This document shows positions 18,413 to 26,532 of a stretch of 64,000 nucleotides of DNA, piece by piece. Made by a program: the position numbers and the translations under genes. The notes below the pieces were generated by a model that saw nothing but the letters and a program-made list of their open reading frames with translations, was not told the DNA's origin and did no database searches. Position 1 is the first letter of the stretch. The number at the start of each line of letters is the position of its first letter. Source of the stretch: Bacillota bacterium (GTDB lineage: Bacteria > Bacillota > DTU030 > DUMP01); NCBI GenBank assembly GCA_012799605.1, contig JAAZKX010000048.1:1-64000 (forward strand). Reading direction: 5' to 3'.

Positions 18413-18426
18413 TGCAGTATACTGCA
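18413..18426. promoter_or_regulatory. 14-base perfect palindrome, candidate activator site
   Basis: TGCAGTATACTGCA is its own reverse complement and lies about 120 bases upstream of the sigma-54 promoter, the usual position of an enhancer for a bacterial enhancer-binding protein. Further TGCA half-sites follow within 30 bases. No such activator gene is in the window. Confidence 0.45.
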
Positions 18427-18545
18427 TGCAAATAAATGCAGACAATGCAATAGACTTCAGCTGATTTTCAATTTGGTAGGAACACTGAAAAGAACTAATT
18501 GCCCCACAACGCTGGCGTTTAGGCTTGATTCGGCCTTTCTAATTG

Positions 18546-18562
18546 CTGGCATGAATATTGCA
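18546..18562 (+). promoter_or_regulatory. Sigma-54 (SigL) promoter for the leucine-type dehydrogenase
   Basis: CTGGCATGAATATTGCA matches the -24/-12 consensus (TGGCAc/t-r, four bases, TTGCa/t) with exact spacing between GG and GC. It lies 120 bases before the start of an amino-acid dehydrogenase, and in Bacillus the related bcd and rocG genes are SigL-dependent. Confidence 0.72.
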
Positions 18563-18682
18563 TTAGTATACAGTGGCAACTGCTTTACGAAACCCAATGA
18601 AAATTCTCGTAGAAGGGGATGCAAGAGGGGTTCGCAATGTTGCTACCCGGCATGCAATTTTTAACTAAAGGAGGCTGGTTTG

Positions 18683-19750
18683 ATGCGTGATGTGTTAAAG
18701 AACATGGCTGATTATGATCACGAGCAGGTTTTGTTTGGGTACGACAAAGTTTCTGGTCTAAAGTGCATTATTGCTATTCATAACACAGTTTTGGGGCCGG
18801 CTTTAGGTGGACTTAGGATTTGGCCCTACGAGAGTGAAGATGAGGCTCTGTTTGATGTGCTGCGGCTGTCAGTAGGTATGACCTATAAAAATGCGGCCAT
18901 GGGCCTCGACTTTGGCGGGGCTAAGGGGGTCATGATTCACGATCCAAATACAGATAAGCCCGAAGAATTGATGCGAGCATTCGGCCGTATGGTCCACAGT
19001 CTGGGCGGCCGTTATTACACTGCCGAAGATGTGGGCACCACTTTGGACGATCTTGTCCATGTACGGAAAGAAACTCCGTATGTAGCCGGCTTACCGGAAA
19101 CTTCCGGAAACCCATCCCCCATCACCGGCTGGGGTGTCTACAATGCCATGAGGGCTACCGCCCAGCGTATCTGGGGCAGCGATGACTTGAAAGGCAAAAA
19201 AGTGGCCGTCCAAGGTTGCGGTAATGTTGGCTTTGCTTTAATCCAGCATTTGCTGGAAGCAGGGGCTGAGGTTTACGCTACTGATATGTTTGAAGATAAA
19301 GTGGAGCAAGCGAAAAAAGCCGGAGCCATACCAGTCGAAATGGATAAGATTTATGATCTCGAGGCTGATATTTTCGCCCCATGCGCTTTAGGTGCCATCT
19401 TAAATGACGACACTATACCCAGGCTAAAAGTCAAAGGCATTTGCGGTTCGGCTAACAACCAGCTTCTCGAGCCCCGTCACGGTAAAGCAGTGGCAGCGCG
19501 TGGCATTTTATATTCGCCTGACTTTATTGTAAACGGCGGCGGGGTAATCAATTGTGCCGAAGAGTTCTCACCCGGTGGCTATAATAAAGAAGGAGCTATG
19601 AGAAAAGCTGCAGGCATTTACGACATCCTGCTTAACATCTTCGCTATTGCCGATGAAAGGGAAATTGAACCGTACGAAGCAGCCAATATTTATGCTGAGG
19701 AGAGAATTGAAAAAGCACTCCAACAAAAAAGAATGTACTTTGAAGATTAA
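18683..19750 (+). CDS. Leucine/branched-chain amino acid dehydrogenase (Glu/Leu/Phe/Val dehydrogenase family)
   Basis: NAD-dependent oxidative deamination of leucine, valine or isoleucine to the 2-oxo acid. The 355-residue length is that of leucine and phenylalanine dehydrogenases, shorter than glutamate dehydrogenase. Conserved elements are LGPALGGLRIWPY (residues 38-49), the lysines in MTYKNA (Lys69) and GLDFGGAKGV (Lys81), and the Rossmann motif VAVQGCGNVGFALIQHL. The ATG at 18683 follows AAAGGAGG by eight bases; a TTG three bases earlier is less likely. The sigma-54 promoter and the butyrate kinase gene elsewhere in the window suggest branched-chain amino-acid catabolism. Substrate preference between Leu, Val and Phe cannot be settled from sequence. 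Confidence 0.88.
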   Translation: MRDVLKNMADYDHEQVLFGYDKVSGLKCIIAIHNTVLGPALGGLRIWPYESEDEALFDVLRLSVGMTYKNAAMGLDFGGAKGVMIHDPNTDKPEELMRAFGRMVHSLGGRYYTAEDVGTTLDDLVHVRKETPYVAGLPETSGNPSPITGWGVYNAMRATAQRIWGSDDLKGKKVAVQGCGNVGFALIQHLLEAGAEVYATDMFEDKVEQAKKAGAIPVEMDKIYDLEADIFAPCALGAILNDDTIPRLKVKGICGSANNQLLEPRHGKAVAARGILYSPDFIVNGGGVINCAEEFSPGGYNKEGAMRKAAGIYDILLNIFAIADEREIEPYEAANIYAEERIEKALQQKRMYFED

Positions 19751-19773
19751 GGCTTCCGAAGATTAAGGCTTCC
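19742..19773. repeat. 16-base perfect tandem duplication across the dehydrogenase stop codon
   Basis: GAAGATTAAGGCTTCC occurs twice head to tail. The first copy contains the TAA stop of the dehydrogenase, so the second copy places an unused duplicate of the last codons and stop directly after it. It looks like a recent replication-slippage event. Confidence 0.9.
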
Positions 19774-19788
19774 ATTATCCATAGACTA

Positions 19789-19828
19789 GGGCCCTGTGGG
19801 TCATGGCCAACCCACAGGGCCTTTTTTT
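19789..19828 (+). terminator. Strong intrinsic terminator after the dehydrogenase gene
   Basis: GGCCCTGTGGGT pairs with ACCCACAGGGCC around a short loop and is followed by seven T residues. Confidence 0.93.
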
Positions 19829-19846
19829 AGCAACAAAACGCTTAGA

Positions 19847-20161
19847 TTAAGGCCGCCACCAACCACCTGGTCCTAGCCCCAGTCCGGGGCCATGAGGGCC
19901 CCTGGGGCCAGGGCATTGAAAATTGTACAACATTCTTTGCCTGTGTCCTAGATCTAGTCGGTCTTTTAAGGCGCTATTTTGTTCGGGGGTAATCAGGCCC
20001 AGGTCAGTTTTAACATCGGCAATTTTTTTCTTGATGGCTGTAAGCTGTTCGTACAGGGATTCCAGCTTAGCCAGCTGCGCCTTTTCATCCTGGGCCAGGG
20101 CTGGAACTGTTATAAAAATAAGAGTTGCAATGATTATACTCGGGATCATGTATTTTTGCAT
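19847..20161 (-). CDS. Secreted DUF2680 family protein
   Basis: A 104-residue protein with an N-terminal signal peptide (hydrophobic residues 7-20, cleavage likely after PALA-Q). A helical coiled segment follows (about 26-70), ending in LITPEQNSALKDRLD, which is the DUF2680 signature. The tail is rich in Gly and Pro and ends GGWWRP. It is expected outside the membrane; function is unknown, although the layout resembles small envelope chaperones. The ATG at 20161 follows GGAGG by eight bases. It is divergent from perR and shares its control region, so PerR control is possible but unproven. Confidence 0.75.
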   Translation of the reverse strand: MQKYMIPSIIIATLIFITVPALAQDEKAQLAKLESLYEQLTAIKKKIADVKTDLGLITPEQNSALKDRLDLGHRQRMLYNFQCPGPRGPHGPGLGLGPGGWWRP

Positions 20162-20187
20162 ACTTACCACCTCCAGTGATGATTATA

Positions 20188-20216
20188 GTTATAGTATAAG
20201 ATCAATATGTGATCAA
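20188..20216 (-). promoter_or_regulatory. Sigma-A promoter for the DUF2680 gene
   Basis: On the minus strand TTGATC, a 17-base spacer and TATAAC lie about 27 bases before the ATG. The -35 and -10 hexamers each match the consensus well. Confidence 0.6.
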
Positions 20217-20266
20217 ACTATGAAGGCCAGATCAAGAAATTGTGAACTCCCATTTAGTAAAACATG

Positions 20267-20294
20267 TTTACTTTTGTTCTCTAGGTGCTATAAT
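20267..20294 (+). promoter_or_regulatory. Sigma-A promoter for perR with a partial PerR-box-like repeat
   Basis: TTTACT, a 16-base spacer and a perfect TATAAT precede perR by 36 bases. The -10 lies inside CTATAATAGTAATAG, which partly resembles the TTATAAT-A-ATTATAA PerR box; the right half is a poor match, so autoregulation is only suggested. Confidence 0.5.
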
Positions 20295-20330
20295 AGTAAT
20301 AGTTACGCATTATCAAGATGGGGTGACACA

Positions 20331-20750
20331 ATGGCGACAGGTAGCCAAAAAAAACAGCCACGCCGACGGTCCACGCGTCAGCGCCGCGCTATCTTAAATG
20401 TACTGCGGCAGACAAAATCCCACCCTACGGCGGATTGGGTTTATGAGCAGGTAAAACAAGAAATTCCTAACATCAGTTTGGGCACCGTCTATCGAAACCT
20501 AAAACTGCTCCGTGATCTGGGTGAAATAATGGAAATCAGCTTCGGCAGTGCCCAAAGTCATTTCGATGGTAATCCAAACCCGCATTATCATTTTCATTGT
20601 CTGGATTGTAATCGCATCCTCGATGTGGATATACCTGTACGTCATGAGTTAGAACAAGAAGTTCGTGACCATCATGGGTGGGAAGTGCATCGCCACCGGG
20701 TAGAATTTTACGGGCGCTGTGATAAATGCAGCCGGCAGCGGGAAGAATAA
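20331..20750 (+). CDS. perR: Peroxide-responsive repressor PerR (Fur family)
   Basis: A 139-residue Fur-family metal-dependent repressor that senses H2O2 by oxidation of its metal-binding histidines. All PerR metal residues are present with a uniform offset of six from B. subtilis numbering. The regulatory site is His31, Asp79, His85, His87 and Asp98, and the structural zinc site is Cys90, Cys93, Cys130 and Cys133. The winged helix includes ISLGTVYRNLKLL. The ATG at 20331 follows a modest GGGGTG site; the long open frame upstream runs antisense through the DUF2680 gene and is not coding. It is monocistronic. Confidence 0.92.
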   Translation: MATGSQKKQPRRRSTRQRRAILNVLRQTKSHPTADWVYEQVKQEIPNISLGTVYRNLKLLRDLGEIMEISFGSAQSHFDGNPNPHYHFHCLDCNRILDVDIPVRHELEQEVRDHHGWEVHRHRVEFYGRCDKCSRQREE

Positions 20751-20768
20751 CCAACGAATTTAATGCCC

Positions 20769-20806
20769 TATAAACCCCATTGCATTTATATGCAATGGGG
20801 TTTATA
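20769..20806. promoter_or_regulatory. 17-base inverted repeat containing an ARG box; possible perR terminator
   Basis: TATAAACCCCATTGCAT is repeated exactly as its reverse complement after a 4-base TTAT centre. The central ATTGCATTTATATGCAAT fits the ArgR operator consensus (WNTGAATWWWWATTCANW) at 16 of 18 positions, with symmetric mismatches. The hairpin could also end perR transcription. Its place before argG makes an ArgR operator the best reading. Confidence 0.7.
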
Positions 20807-20808
20807 AT
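20780..20808 (+). promoter_or_regulatory. Sigma-A promoter of argGH, overlapping the ARG box
   Basis: TTGCAT, a 17-base spacer and perfect TATAAT. The -35 hexamer lies inside the ARG box, so ArgR bound there would block RNA polymerase. The leader to argG would be about 108 bases. Confidence 0.7.
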
Positions 20809-20922
20809 TATATATATCCGGGTCAGCCCTATCCGAGCATCAGTTAGACGACATCCGGCCCAATCTTGATTCGGGAGCCGGACAGGATGGAGGAAATAAG
20901 GTACAGGTGGAGGAGGAAACCC

Positions 20923-22137
20923 ATGGGCAAGATCAATAAAGTAGTATTGGCTTATTCCGGCGGCCTTGATACTTCGATTATCATCCCCTGGTTAAAAGAG
21001 AACTACGGGTGCGAAGTTATAGCCATGGCTGCTGATGTAGGCCAGGGAGAGGAACTGGAGCTACTAAAGGAAAAGGCGCTGCAAACGGGTGCCAGTAAAA
21101 TTTACATTGAGGACCTCAAAGAGGATTTTGTCAAGAACTACGTTTTTCCGTTGCTGAAGGCCGGAGCCATTTATGAGGGTAAATACTTGCAGGGTACCGC
21201 AATTGCCCGGCCCATTATTGCAAAGCGCCTGGTGGAGGTAGCTTTGGCCGAGGGGGCTGATGCCCTGGCGCACGGTTGTACCGGCAAGGGAAATGATCAG
21301 GTTCGGTTCGAGTTCACGGCCAAAGCCTTAGCCCCGCAGCTAAAAGTTATTGCTCCCTGGCGGGAATGGGAGATAAAATCCCGGGAAGAGGAGATCGATT
21401 ATGCTTTGGCCCGGAATATTCCGGTGCCGGTCAGTAAAGAAAAACCGTACAGCATGGATCGCAATCTGTGGCATATCAGCTACGAAGGCGGTGTATTAGA
21501 GGATCCGGATTTTGAACCCGAAGAAGATATGTTTTTGCTTACCGTTGCCCCAGAACAAGCTCCGGATAAGCCTACTTATATTACGATTGGGTTTGAACAA
21601 GGTGAACCGGTGGCTATAGACGGCGAACAAATGGAGCCGGTGGCTTTAGTTCAAAAACTAAATATTATTGCCGGGGCCAACGGTGTCGGCCGAGCCGATT
21701 TAGTGGAAAATCGCCTGGTGGGCATGAAGTCCCGCGGAGTATATGAGACCCCTGGTGGTACGGTGCTTATGTATGCCCATCGTGAGCTGGAGGCGCTTAC
21801 CTTGGACCGGGAGACTATGCACTACAAAGAACTGATCGCAGCCAAATATGCTCAGCTGGTTTATTATGGTCTCTGGTTTACGCCCCTTAGGGAAGCCTTG
21901 GCTGCCTTTATTGATAAAACTCAACAGCCGGTAACCGGCAGCGTACGGCTAAAGCTCTACAAAGGCAACATAATTGTATGTGGCCGTAGCTCCCCCTACA
22001 GCTTGTACCGCCAGGATCTAGCTACCTTCGATGCTGATGATATTTATGATCAAAAAGATGCAGCCGGATTTATCAACCTGTATGGTCTGCCGTTAGCAGT
22101 GCAAGGCTGGTTAAAGGGTGAGGGGTTAAAACCATGA
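20923..22137 (+). CDS. argG: Argininosuccinate synthase
   Basis: Joins citrulline and aspartate with ATP in the penultimate step of arginine synthesis, in the cytoplasm. The 404-residue product has the family P-loop-like motif [16 protein letters not shown] at the N-terminus and the conserved segments [26 protein letters not shown] and [10 protein letters not shown]. The ATG at 20923 follows GGAGGAGG by about six bases; the open frame upstream has no ribosome site. Its stop overlaps the argH start by four bases (ATGA), which couples the two. The ARG-box promoter upstream points to ArgR repression. Confidence 0.97.
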   Translation: MGKINKVVLAYSGGLDTSIIIPWLKENYGCEVIAMAADVGQGEELELLKEKALQTGASKIYIEDLKEDFVKNYVFPLLKAGAIYEGKYLQGTAIARPIIAKRLVEVALAEGADALAHGCTGKGNDQVRFEFTAKALAPQLKVIAPWREWEIKSREEEIDYALARNIPVPVSKEKPYSMDRNLWHISYEGGVLEDPDFEPEEDMFLLTVAPEQAPDKPTYITIGFEQGEPVAIDGEQMEPVALVQKLNIIAGANGVGRADLVENRLVGMKSRGVYETPGGTVLMYAHRELEALTLDRETMHYKELIAAKYAQLVYYGLWFTPLREALAAFIDKTQQPVTGSVRLKLYKGNIIVCGRSSPYSLYRQDLATFDADDIYDQKDAAGFINLYGLPLAVQGWLKGEGLKP

Positions 22138-23531
22138 AGTTATGGGCAGGCAGATTTCGAAAACCGACGGCCGCTGACACTGAGGAATTTAATGCCTCGA
22201 TTCAGTTTGATTATCGTCTCTGGCGAGAGGATATTGATGGCAGTCTCGCCCATGTAAATATGCTGGCAGCGGCCGGAATCCTGTCAGAGACTGAAGCCAA
22301 TAAAATTACCGGCGGGCTGAACGAGATCGGGGCAGAAATTGAACAGGGGCAGTTCAAATTTAGTTCCGACCGGGAAGATATTCATATGCATATTGAACAG
22401 CGCCTGATCGAGAAAATTGGTCCCCTCGGCGGTAAAGTACATATCGCTCGCAGTCGCAATGACCAGGTGGCATTAGATACCCATCTGTATGTTCGCCGGC
22501 AGACAGGTAAAGTATTGGGTCAAATTACTACTTTGCAGCATACCCTGATCTGCTTCGCTGAAACTCATCTCGATATTATTATGCCCGGGTATACCCACCT
22601 GCAACATGCTCAACCAATTCTGCTGGCTCATCACCTGCTGGCTTATGTTCATATGCTTCAACGGGATCGCCAGCGCTTTATGGGTTGTCTTGAGCGGGCC
22701 GATATGATGCCGCTTGGGGCCGGAGCTTTGGCCGGCACGAGTTTTCCTATTGATCAACAGCTTGTAGCTGATAAATTGGGCTTTTCGCGCTTATATGAAA
22801 ATAGTCTAGATGCGGTCAGCGACCGGGATTATATTTTAGAGTTTTTAGCGGCAGCTGCCATTTGTATGGTGCATCTTTCCCGCTTGGCTGAAGAACTGAT
22901 ATTGTGGTCCAGTCAAGAGTTCGGGTTTATAGAGCTCGATGATGCCTACAGCACTGGATCGAGCATTATGCCCCAAAAGAAAAACCCGGACATATTGGAG
23001 CTGATTCGGGGTAAAACCGGGCGGGTGGCGGGGCATCTTGTGGCCCTTTTGGTGACCATGAAAGGATTGCCGCTCGCCTATAATAAAGACATGCAAGAAG
23101 ATAAGGAGGGGTTGTTCGATACAGTAGATACCTTGACGGCATGCTTGGCTATTATGGCAGCTATGATTCCCACTATCAAGGTAAACCGCAGCCGCATGCG
23201 TCAGGCCGTAAGCGGGGATTTTTCAACAGCTACCGATCTGGCTGACTATTTGGCCCGGCGGGGGTTGCCGTTCCGCCAGGCCCATGTAGTAATAGGAAAA
23301 TTGGTTCAATTTTGCCTCGACCAAAATAAGGTGCTGGAGGAGCTGTCTTTGGAAGAGCTACAGCGAGTATCGCCTTTATTTAAACCGGATGTGTTGGAAT
23401 TTCTCCGGCCGGAGGCAGCAGTAGCCGCCCGTACTTCCTATGGCGGTACAGCACCAGAACAAGTTAGGCAGCAATTAGCTCGGTTGAAGAAAACCATAGC
23501 TTTAGATCGGAAACCATCTCAGCCCCAATAA
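22134..23531 (+). CDS. argH: Argininosuccinate lyase
   Basis: Cleaves argininosuccinate to arginine and fumarate. The 465-residue product has the fumarase/aspartase superfamily signature [12 protein letters not shown] at about residue 280, plus [13 protein letters not shown] and TPGYTHLQ-like [12 protein letters not shown]. It overlaps argG by four bases and ends at a perfect GC terminator, so argGH is a two-gene operon. Confidence 0.97.
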   Translation: MKLWAGRFRKPTAADTEEFNASIQFDYRLWREDIDGSLAHVNMLAAAGILSETEANKITGGLNEIGAEIEQGQFKFSSDREDIHMHIEQRLIEKIGPLGGKVHIARSRNDQVALDTHLYVRRQTGKVLGQITTLQHTLICFAETHLDIIMPGYTHLQHAQPILLAHHLLAYVHMLQRDRQRFMGCLERADMMPLGAGALAGTSFPIDQQLVADKLGFSRLYENSLDAVSDRDYILEFLAAAAICMVHLSRLAEELILWSSQEFGFIELDDAYSTGSSIMPQKKNPDILELIRGKTGRVAGHLVALLVTMKGLPLAYNKDMQEDKEGLFDTVDTLTACLAIMAAMIPTIKVNRSRMRQAVSGDFSTATDLADYLARRGLPFRQAHVVIGKLVQFCLDQNKVLEELSLEELQRVSPLFKPDVLEFLRPEAAVAARTSYGGTAPEQVRQQLARLKKTIALDRKPSQPQ

Positions 23532-23548
23532 AATATTGCCTGGTTTGC

Positions 23549-23577
23549 AAAGCCCCCGCCGGCCGGCGGGGGCTTTT
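23549..23577 (+). terminator. Intrinsic terminator of argGH
   Basis: AAGCCCCCGCC pairs perfectly with GGCGGGGGCTT around a GGCC centre and is followed by TT. Confidence 0.9.
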
Positions 23578-23618
23578 AAGTAACCAAATTTAGGCCAGGT
23601 CAATATTATGAGAAAGGA

Positions 23619-23645
23619 AAGGCATGCTCGGGCTGCATGCTTTTA
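23619..23645. other. Hairpin in the leader of the ABC importer operon
   Basis: AAAGGCATGC pairs with GCATGCTTTT (one G-T pair) around TCGGGCT. It lies about 30 bases before the binding-protein start and could be an attenuator or a second argH terminator. No known riboswitch fold was recognised. Confidence 0.35.
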
Positions 23646-23671
23646 CCGAAATCTGGGGAGGGGAACATTAG

Positions 23672-24754
23672 GTGAAAATAAAGGCAAAGGTATGGTTATC
23701 GTTACTTGTGGTGGTGGTTTTGTTTGCAACCGGTTGTAGGCCTGCTCAGCCACCTCCGCTCAAGGAGGAGAAACCAGAACTGAGCGAAGAAAAAAATGTG
23801 CTGGAGCCACTGTCACCAGCGGTTACCGTGACTGTAGGCGCTAAAGAGGTAGTGTCCGATGCCGGGCTTTTGATCGGCATGGCCAAAGGATATTACGAGG
23901 AATTGGGATTAAATGTTGAGTCAGTTAATTTTAACACTGGTCAAGAAATGATCAATGCTTTAGCAGCCGGGCAACTGGATGTAGGCTGCACTGTTACTGC
24001 CAGCGGCCTTTTCAATGCTATGCTACGTGAAATTCCGATCAAAATTGTTGCCGACAAAGGGGTCAATGTTGCCGGTCAAGGTTATTACCGGCTGTGTATT
24101 GGCAAGGATTTAGTTGATGAAATCAAGGACTTTGAGGATTTGCGCGGTCGCAAACTAGCTATCGTAGGTACGGCTTCGCTAGATGAAATAGCCTTGGACC
24201 GTTGTCTTAATGCTGGCGGTATGACTACGGCGGATGTGCAATTGGAACTGATTCGGGCTTTTCCGGACATTGTCGCTGCCATAGCCAATGGGAGCATCGA
24301 CGGTGGTATGATCATCGAACCTTTTGTCGCACAAGGTATGGCTCAGGGCATTTTAGATCCGTGGAAAGATCCGTCTGAATATGATCCCCATGCCCAAACA
24401 GCACTGCTGATCTATGGGACATCGATTATTGACCAACCGGAAATTGCTGACCGGTTCATGATCGCTTATATTAAAGCTTTGCGGGACTATAACGATGCTT
24501 TTTTTAAGGATATAAACAAGGAAGAGATTATTACCATCTTGGCTGAAACATCAGTAGTAAAAGAAAAAGAGTTGTATGAACTGATGTTTCCGGTCGGCTT
24601 GAATCCCGATGGCTATGTCCGGACCAAAGGCATTGAATTAGACCTCGAATGGTACAAAGACCGCCAATTGCTCAAAGGAGACCTTAACCTGGAAGATGTG
24701 CTCGACAATCAGTACGTGGATCGAGCCCTCCAAGTACTGGGCAAATATGAGTAA
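23672..24754 (+). CDS. ABC importer substrate-binding lipoprotein (SsuA/TauA/NMT1-like)
   Basis: A 360-residue lipoprotein whose signal peptide ends in the lipobox LFATGC (Cys22). The mature protein has the periplasmic-binding fold of the sulfonate/nitrate/THI5-like group: GLLIGMAKGYYEELGLNVE, LAAGQLDVGCT, and LRGRKLAIVGTASLDEIALDRCL. It is the first gene of a three-gene importer operon and uses a GTG start after GGGGAGGGG. The substrate could be a sulfonate, taurine, nitrate or a pyrimidine precursor; no motif decides. Confidence 0.85.
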   Translation: MKIKAKVWLSLLVVVVLFATGCRPAQPPPLKEEKPELSEEKNVLEPLSPAVTVTVGAKEVVSDAGLLIGMAKGYYEELGLNVESVNFNTGQEMINALAAGQLDVGCTVTASGLFNAMLREIPIKIVADKGVNVAGQGYYRLCIGKDLVDEIKDFEDLRGRKLAIVGTASLDEIALDRCLNAGGMTTADVQLELIRAFPDIVAAIANGSIDGGMIIEPFVAQGMAQGILDPWKDPSEYDPHAQTALLIYGTSIIDQPEIADRFMIAYIKALRDYNDAFFKDINKEEIITILAETSVVKEKELYELMFPVGLNPDGYVRTKGIELDLEWYKDRQLLKGDLNLEDVLDNQYVDRALQVLGKYE

Positions 24755-24760
24755 GCAACA

Positions 24761-24783
24761 GGGGGGCTGAAGCTACAGCCCCC
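24761..24783 (+). other. Intra-operon hairpin after the binding-protein gene
   Basis: GGGGGCTG pairs with CAGCCCCC and no T run follows. Such hairpins after binding-protein genes commonly protect the upstream mRNA and give it higher expression than the permease and ATPase genes; this role is inferred. Confidence 0.55.
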
Positions 24784-24819
24784 TCCTGCCTGTTCCTTAT
24801 CGTTTGGAGGTGCTGTTAA

Positions 24820-25581
24820 GTGCGAACGGAAGGGAAGATTATTTCATTTTTTTCCCCCCTTTTGCTGTTGGTTTTGTGGGAGCTGCTGGCCCGGGTTGGG
24901 GTGGTGGATATACGTTTGTTTTCTTGCCCCAGCCGTATCATGAAAACATTTGTTCCAGTGCTACTATCTGGTGAGCTGTTATACCACAGTTGGGTTAGCG
25001 TTCGCCGAATTTTATTAGGGTTTGCTGCCGGAGCAATACCTGGGATGCTGCTGGGGCTGTCTATGGGTTTAGTACCGCTTGTGCGCGCGGCTTTGGAACC
25101 CATGGTGGCCGCAACATTTCCAATTCCTAAACTGGCCATCATGCCGCTTATTTTGCTGGTGTTCGGCCTTGGGGAAAGTTCGAAAATATTTACTATCGCT
25201 ATCGGCGTATTCTATCTGGTTCTAATAAATACCATGGCCGGCGTGCTGAGCATTGATCCGATCTATCTTGATGTAGCCAAAAACTATGGTGCCAGCCGCT
25301 GGAACTTCTATCGAACCGTAGCTTTACCTGGCGCCTTGCCGATGATTTTTGCCGGTTTTAAGCTCGGCATGGGCACCGCCTTACTGCTGATTGTGGCAGC
25401 CGAGTTGACCGCGGCCTGGGCCGGGGTTGGCTACTGGATTTGGCGGGCTTATGATATGTTCGATATTGAGCGTATGTTTACAGCCTTGGTTATGATGTCG
25501 GTGCTAGGTTATTTGCTGTCGTACCTGTTAGATTTTATCGAACGACAGGTGATACCGTGGAAAACACCACCGGCTCAATAA
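24820..25581 (+). CDS. ABC importer permease (SsuC/TauC type)
   Basis: A 253-residue protein with about six membrane helices. The cytoplasmic EAA loop DVAKNYGASRWNFYRTVALPGALPMIFAGFK (residues about 147-177, given here in the family order) contacts the ATPase. The GTG start at 24820 follows TTGGAGG by nine bases. It lies between the binding-protein and ATPase genes of the same operon and belongs to the nitrate/sulfonate/taurine permease group. Confidence 0.9.
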   Translation: MRTEGKIISFFSPLLLLVLWELLARVGVVDIRLFSCPSRIMKTFVPVLLSGELLYHSWVSVRRILLGFAAGAIPGMLLGLSMGLVPLVRAALEPMVAATFPIPKLAIMPLILLVFGLGESSKIFTIAIGVFYLVLINTMAGVLSIDPIYLDVAKNYGASRWNFYRTVALPGALPMIFAGFKLGMGTALLLIVAAELTAAWAGVGYWIWRAYDMFDIERMFTALVMMSVLGYLLSYLLDFIERQVIPWKTPPAQ

Positions 25582-25608
25582 GGCCCAGTATAAGGAAGAG
25601 GTGAGAAA

Positions 25609-26406
25609 ATGTCCGAAATCAATGACGCCATTATTTTACAAGGGATAAGCAAAGTGTTTCCCAGCCGCCACGGGCCTCCGATAGTGGCTTTGGAGGACAT
25701 TAATCTCACTGTAAAAGAGGGGGAATTTCTTTGTATTGTTGGGCCCAGCGGCTGCGGAAAGTCGACTTTGCTAAGAATTTTAGCCGGGTTGGAGCAGCCC
25801 ACAACCGGTGAGGCTATAGTAACTATAAAGGAAGAAGGTAAGCCGGTAAATTCCATGGTTTTTCAGGAGCAATCGTTGTTTCCTTGGTATACAGTAAGGG
25901 AAAATATCGCCTATGGTTTGACTATGCGCGGGATTTCCCCTCAAGAGTGTCAAAGAATTACTGACCATTATCTTAAAATTACCGGCTTGGGGAAGTTTGC
26001 CCGGGCCTACCCGCATCAATTGTCGGGGGGAATGAAACAACGGGCCAGTGTAGCTAGAGCCTTTGCTAACGATCCCTCCATCCTTTTGCTCGATGAACCA
26101 TTCGGTTCTTTAGATGAACAAACGCGTGTGCTGTTACAGCAAGAGCTACTAAAAATTTGGGAAGGAACTCAAAAGACAACCATGTTCATAACCCATAGCA
26201 TTGATGAGGCCCTGGGGTTGGGAGACCGGGTGTTGGTGATGACCGCGCGCCCGGGACGGGTAAAAGAAGTGCTGGACATCAACCTGCCCCGCCCCCGGGA
26301 TTTGACCATCATTCGCTCCCAGCCTAGCTTTTTAGATCTATTTCACACTATTTGGTTTAGTCTAAGGGAAGAGGTATTGAAAGCTAGAAATGAGGAGATG
26401 GGCTAG
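25609..26406 (+). CDS. ABC importer ATPase (SsuB/TauB type)
   Basis: A 265-residue ATPase with Walker A GPSGCGKST (about residue 46), Q-loop VFQEQSLFPW, signature LSGGMKQRASVARAF, Walker B ILLLDEPFGSLD and the H-loop FITHSIDEA. It powers the preceding permease. The gene order binding protein, permease, ATPase and the 27-base gap indicate one operon, which is separated from cdaA by about 125 bases. Confidence 0.92.
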   Translation: MSEINDAIILQGISKVFPSRHGPPIVALEDINLTVKEGEFLCIVGPSGCGKSTLLRILAGLEQPTTGEAIVTIKEEGKPVNSMVFQEQSLFPWYTVRENIAYGLTMRGISPQECQRITDHYLKITGLGKFARAYPHQLSGGMKQRASVARAFANDPSILLLDEPFGSLDEQTRVLLQQELLKIWEGTQKTTMFITHSIDEALGLGDRVLVMTARPGRVKEVLDINLPRPRDLTIIRSQPSFLDLFHTIWFSLREEVLKARNEEMG

Positions 26407-26532
26407 TTAATAATTGGTGACAAAAAATGTCGCTAAAGCAAAAGGTTTTTCGGCCATCCTCAGCGAAAGTATAGGGAGCATCTACTTTAGGAAGTAATAG
26501 AAAGAGAAACAATAATTGGTAAGGTGAGGCTG

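Noticed and set aside
18473-18664. Open frame of 63 codons between the ECF and dehydrogenase genes
   Set aside because: It has no ribosome site or recognisable protein and covers the sigma-54 promoter region.
19923-20330. N-terminal extension of PerR
   Set aside because: It lies antisense to the DUF2680 gene and includes the divergent promoters.
20170-20330. Firm PerR boxes between the DUF2680 gene and perR
   Set aside because: AT-rich near-repeats are present, but only one half-site of each matches the consensus well.
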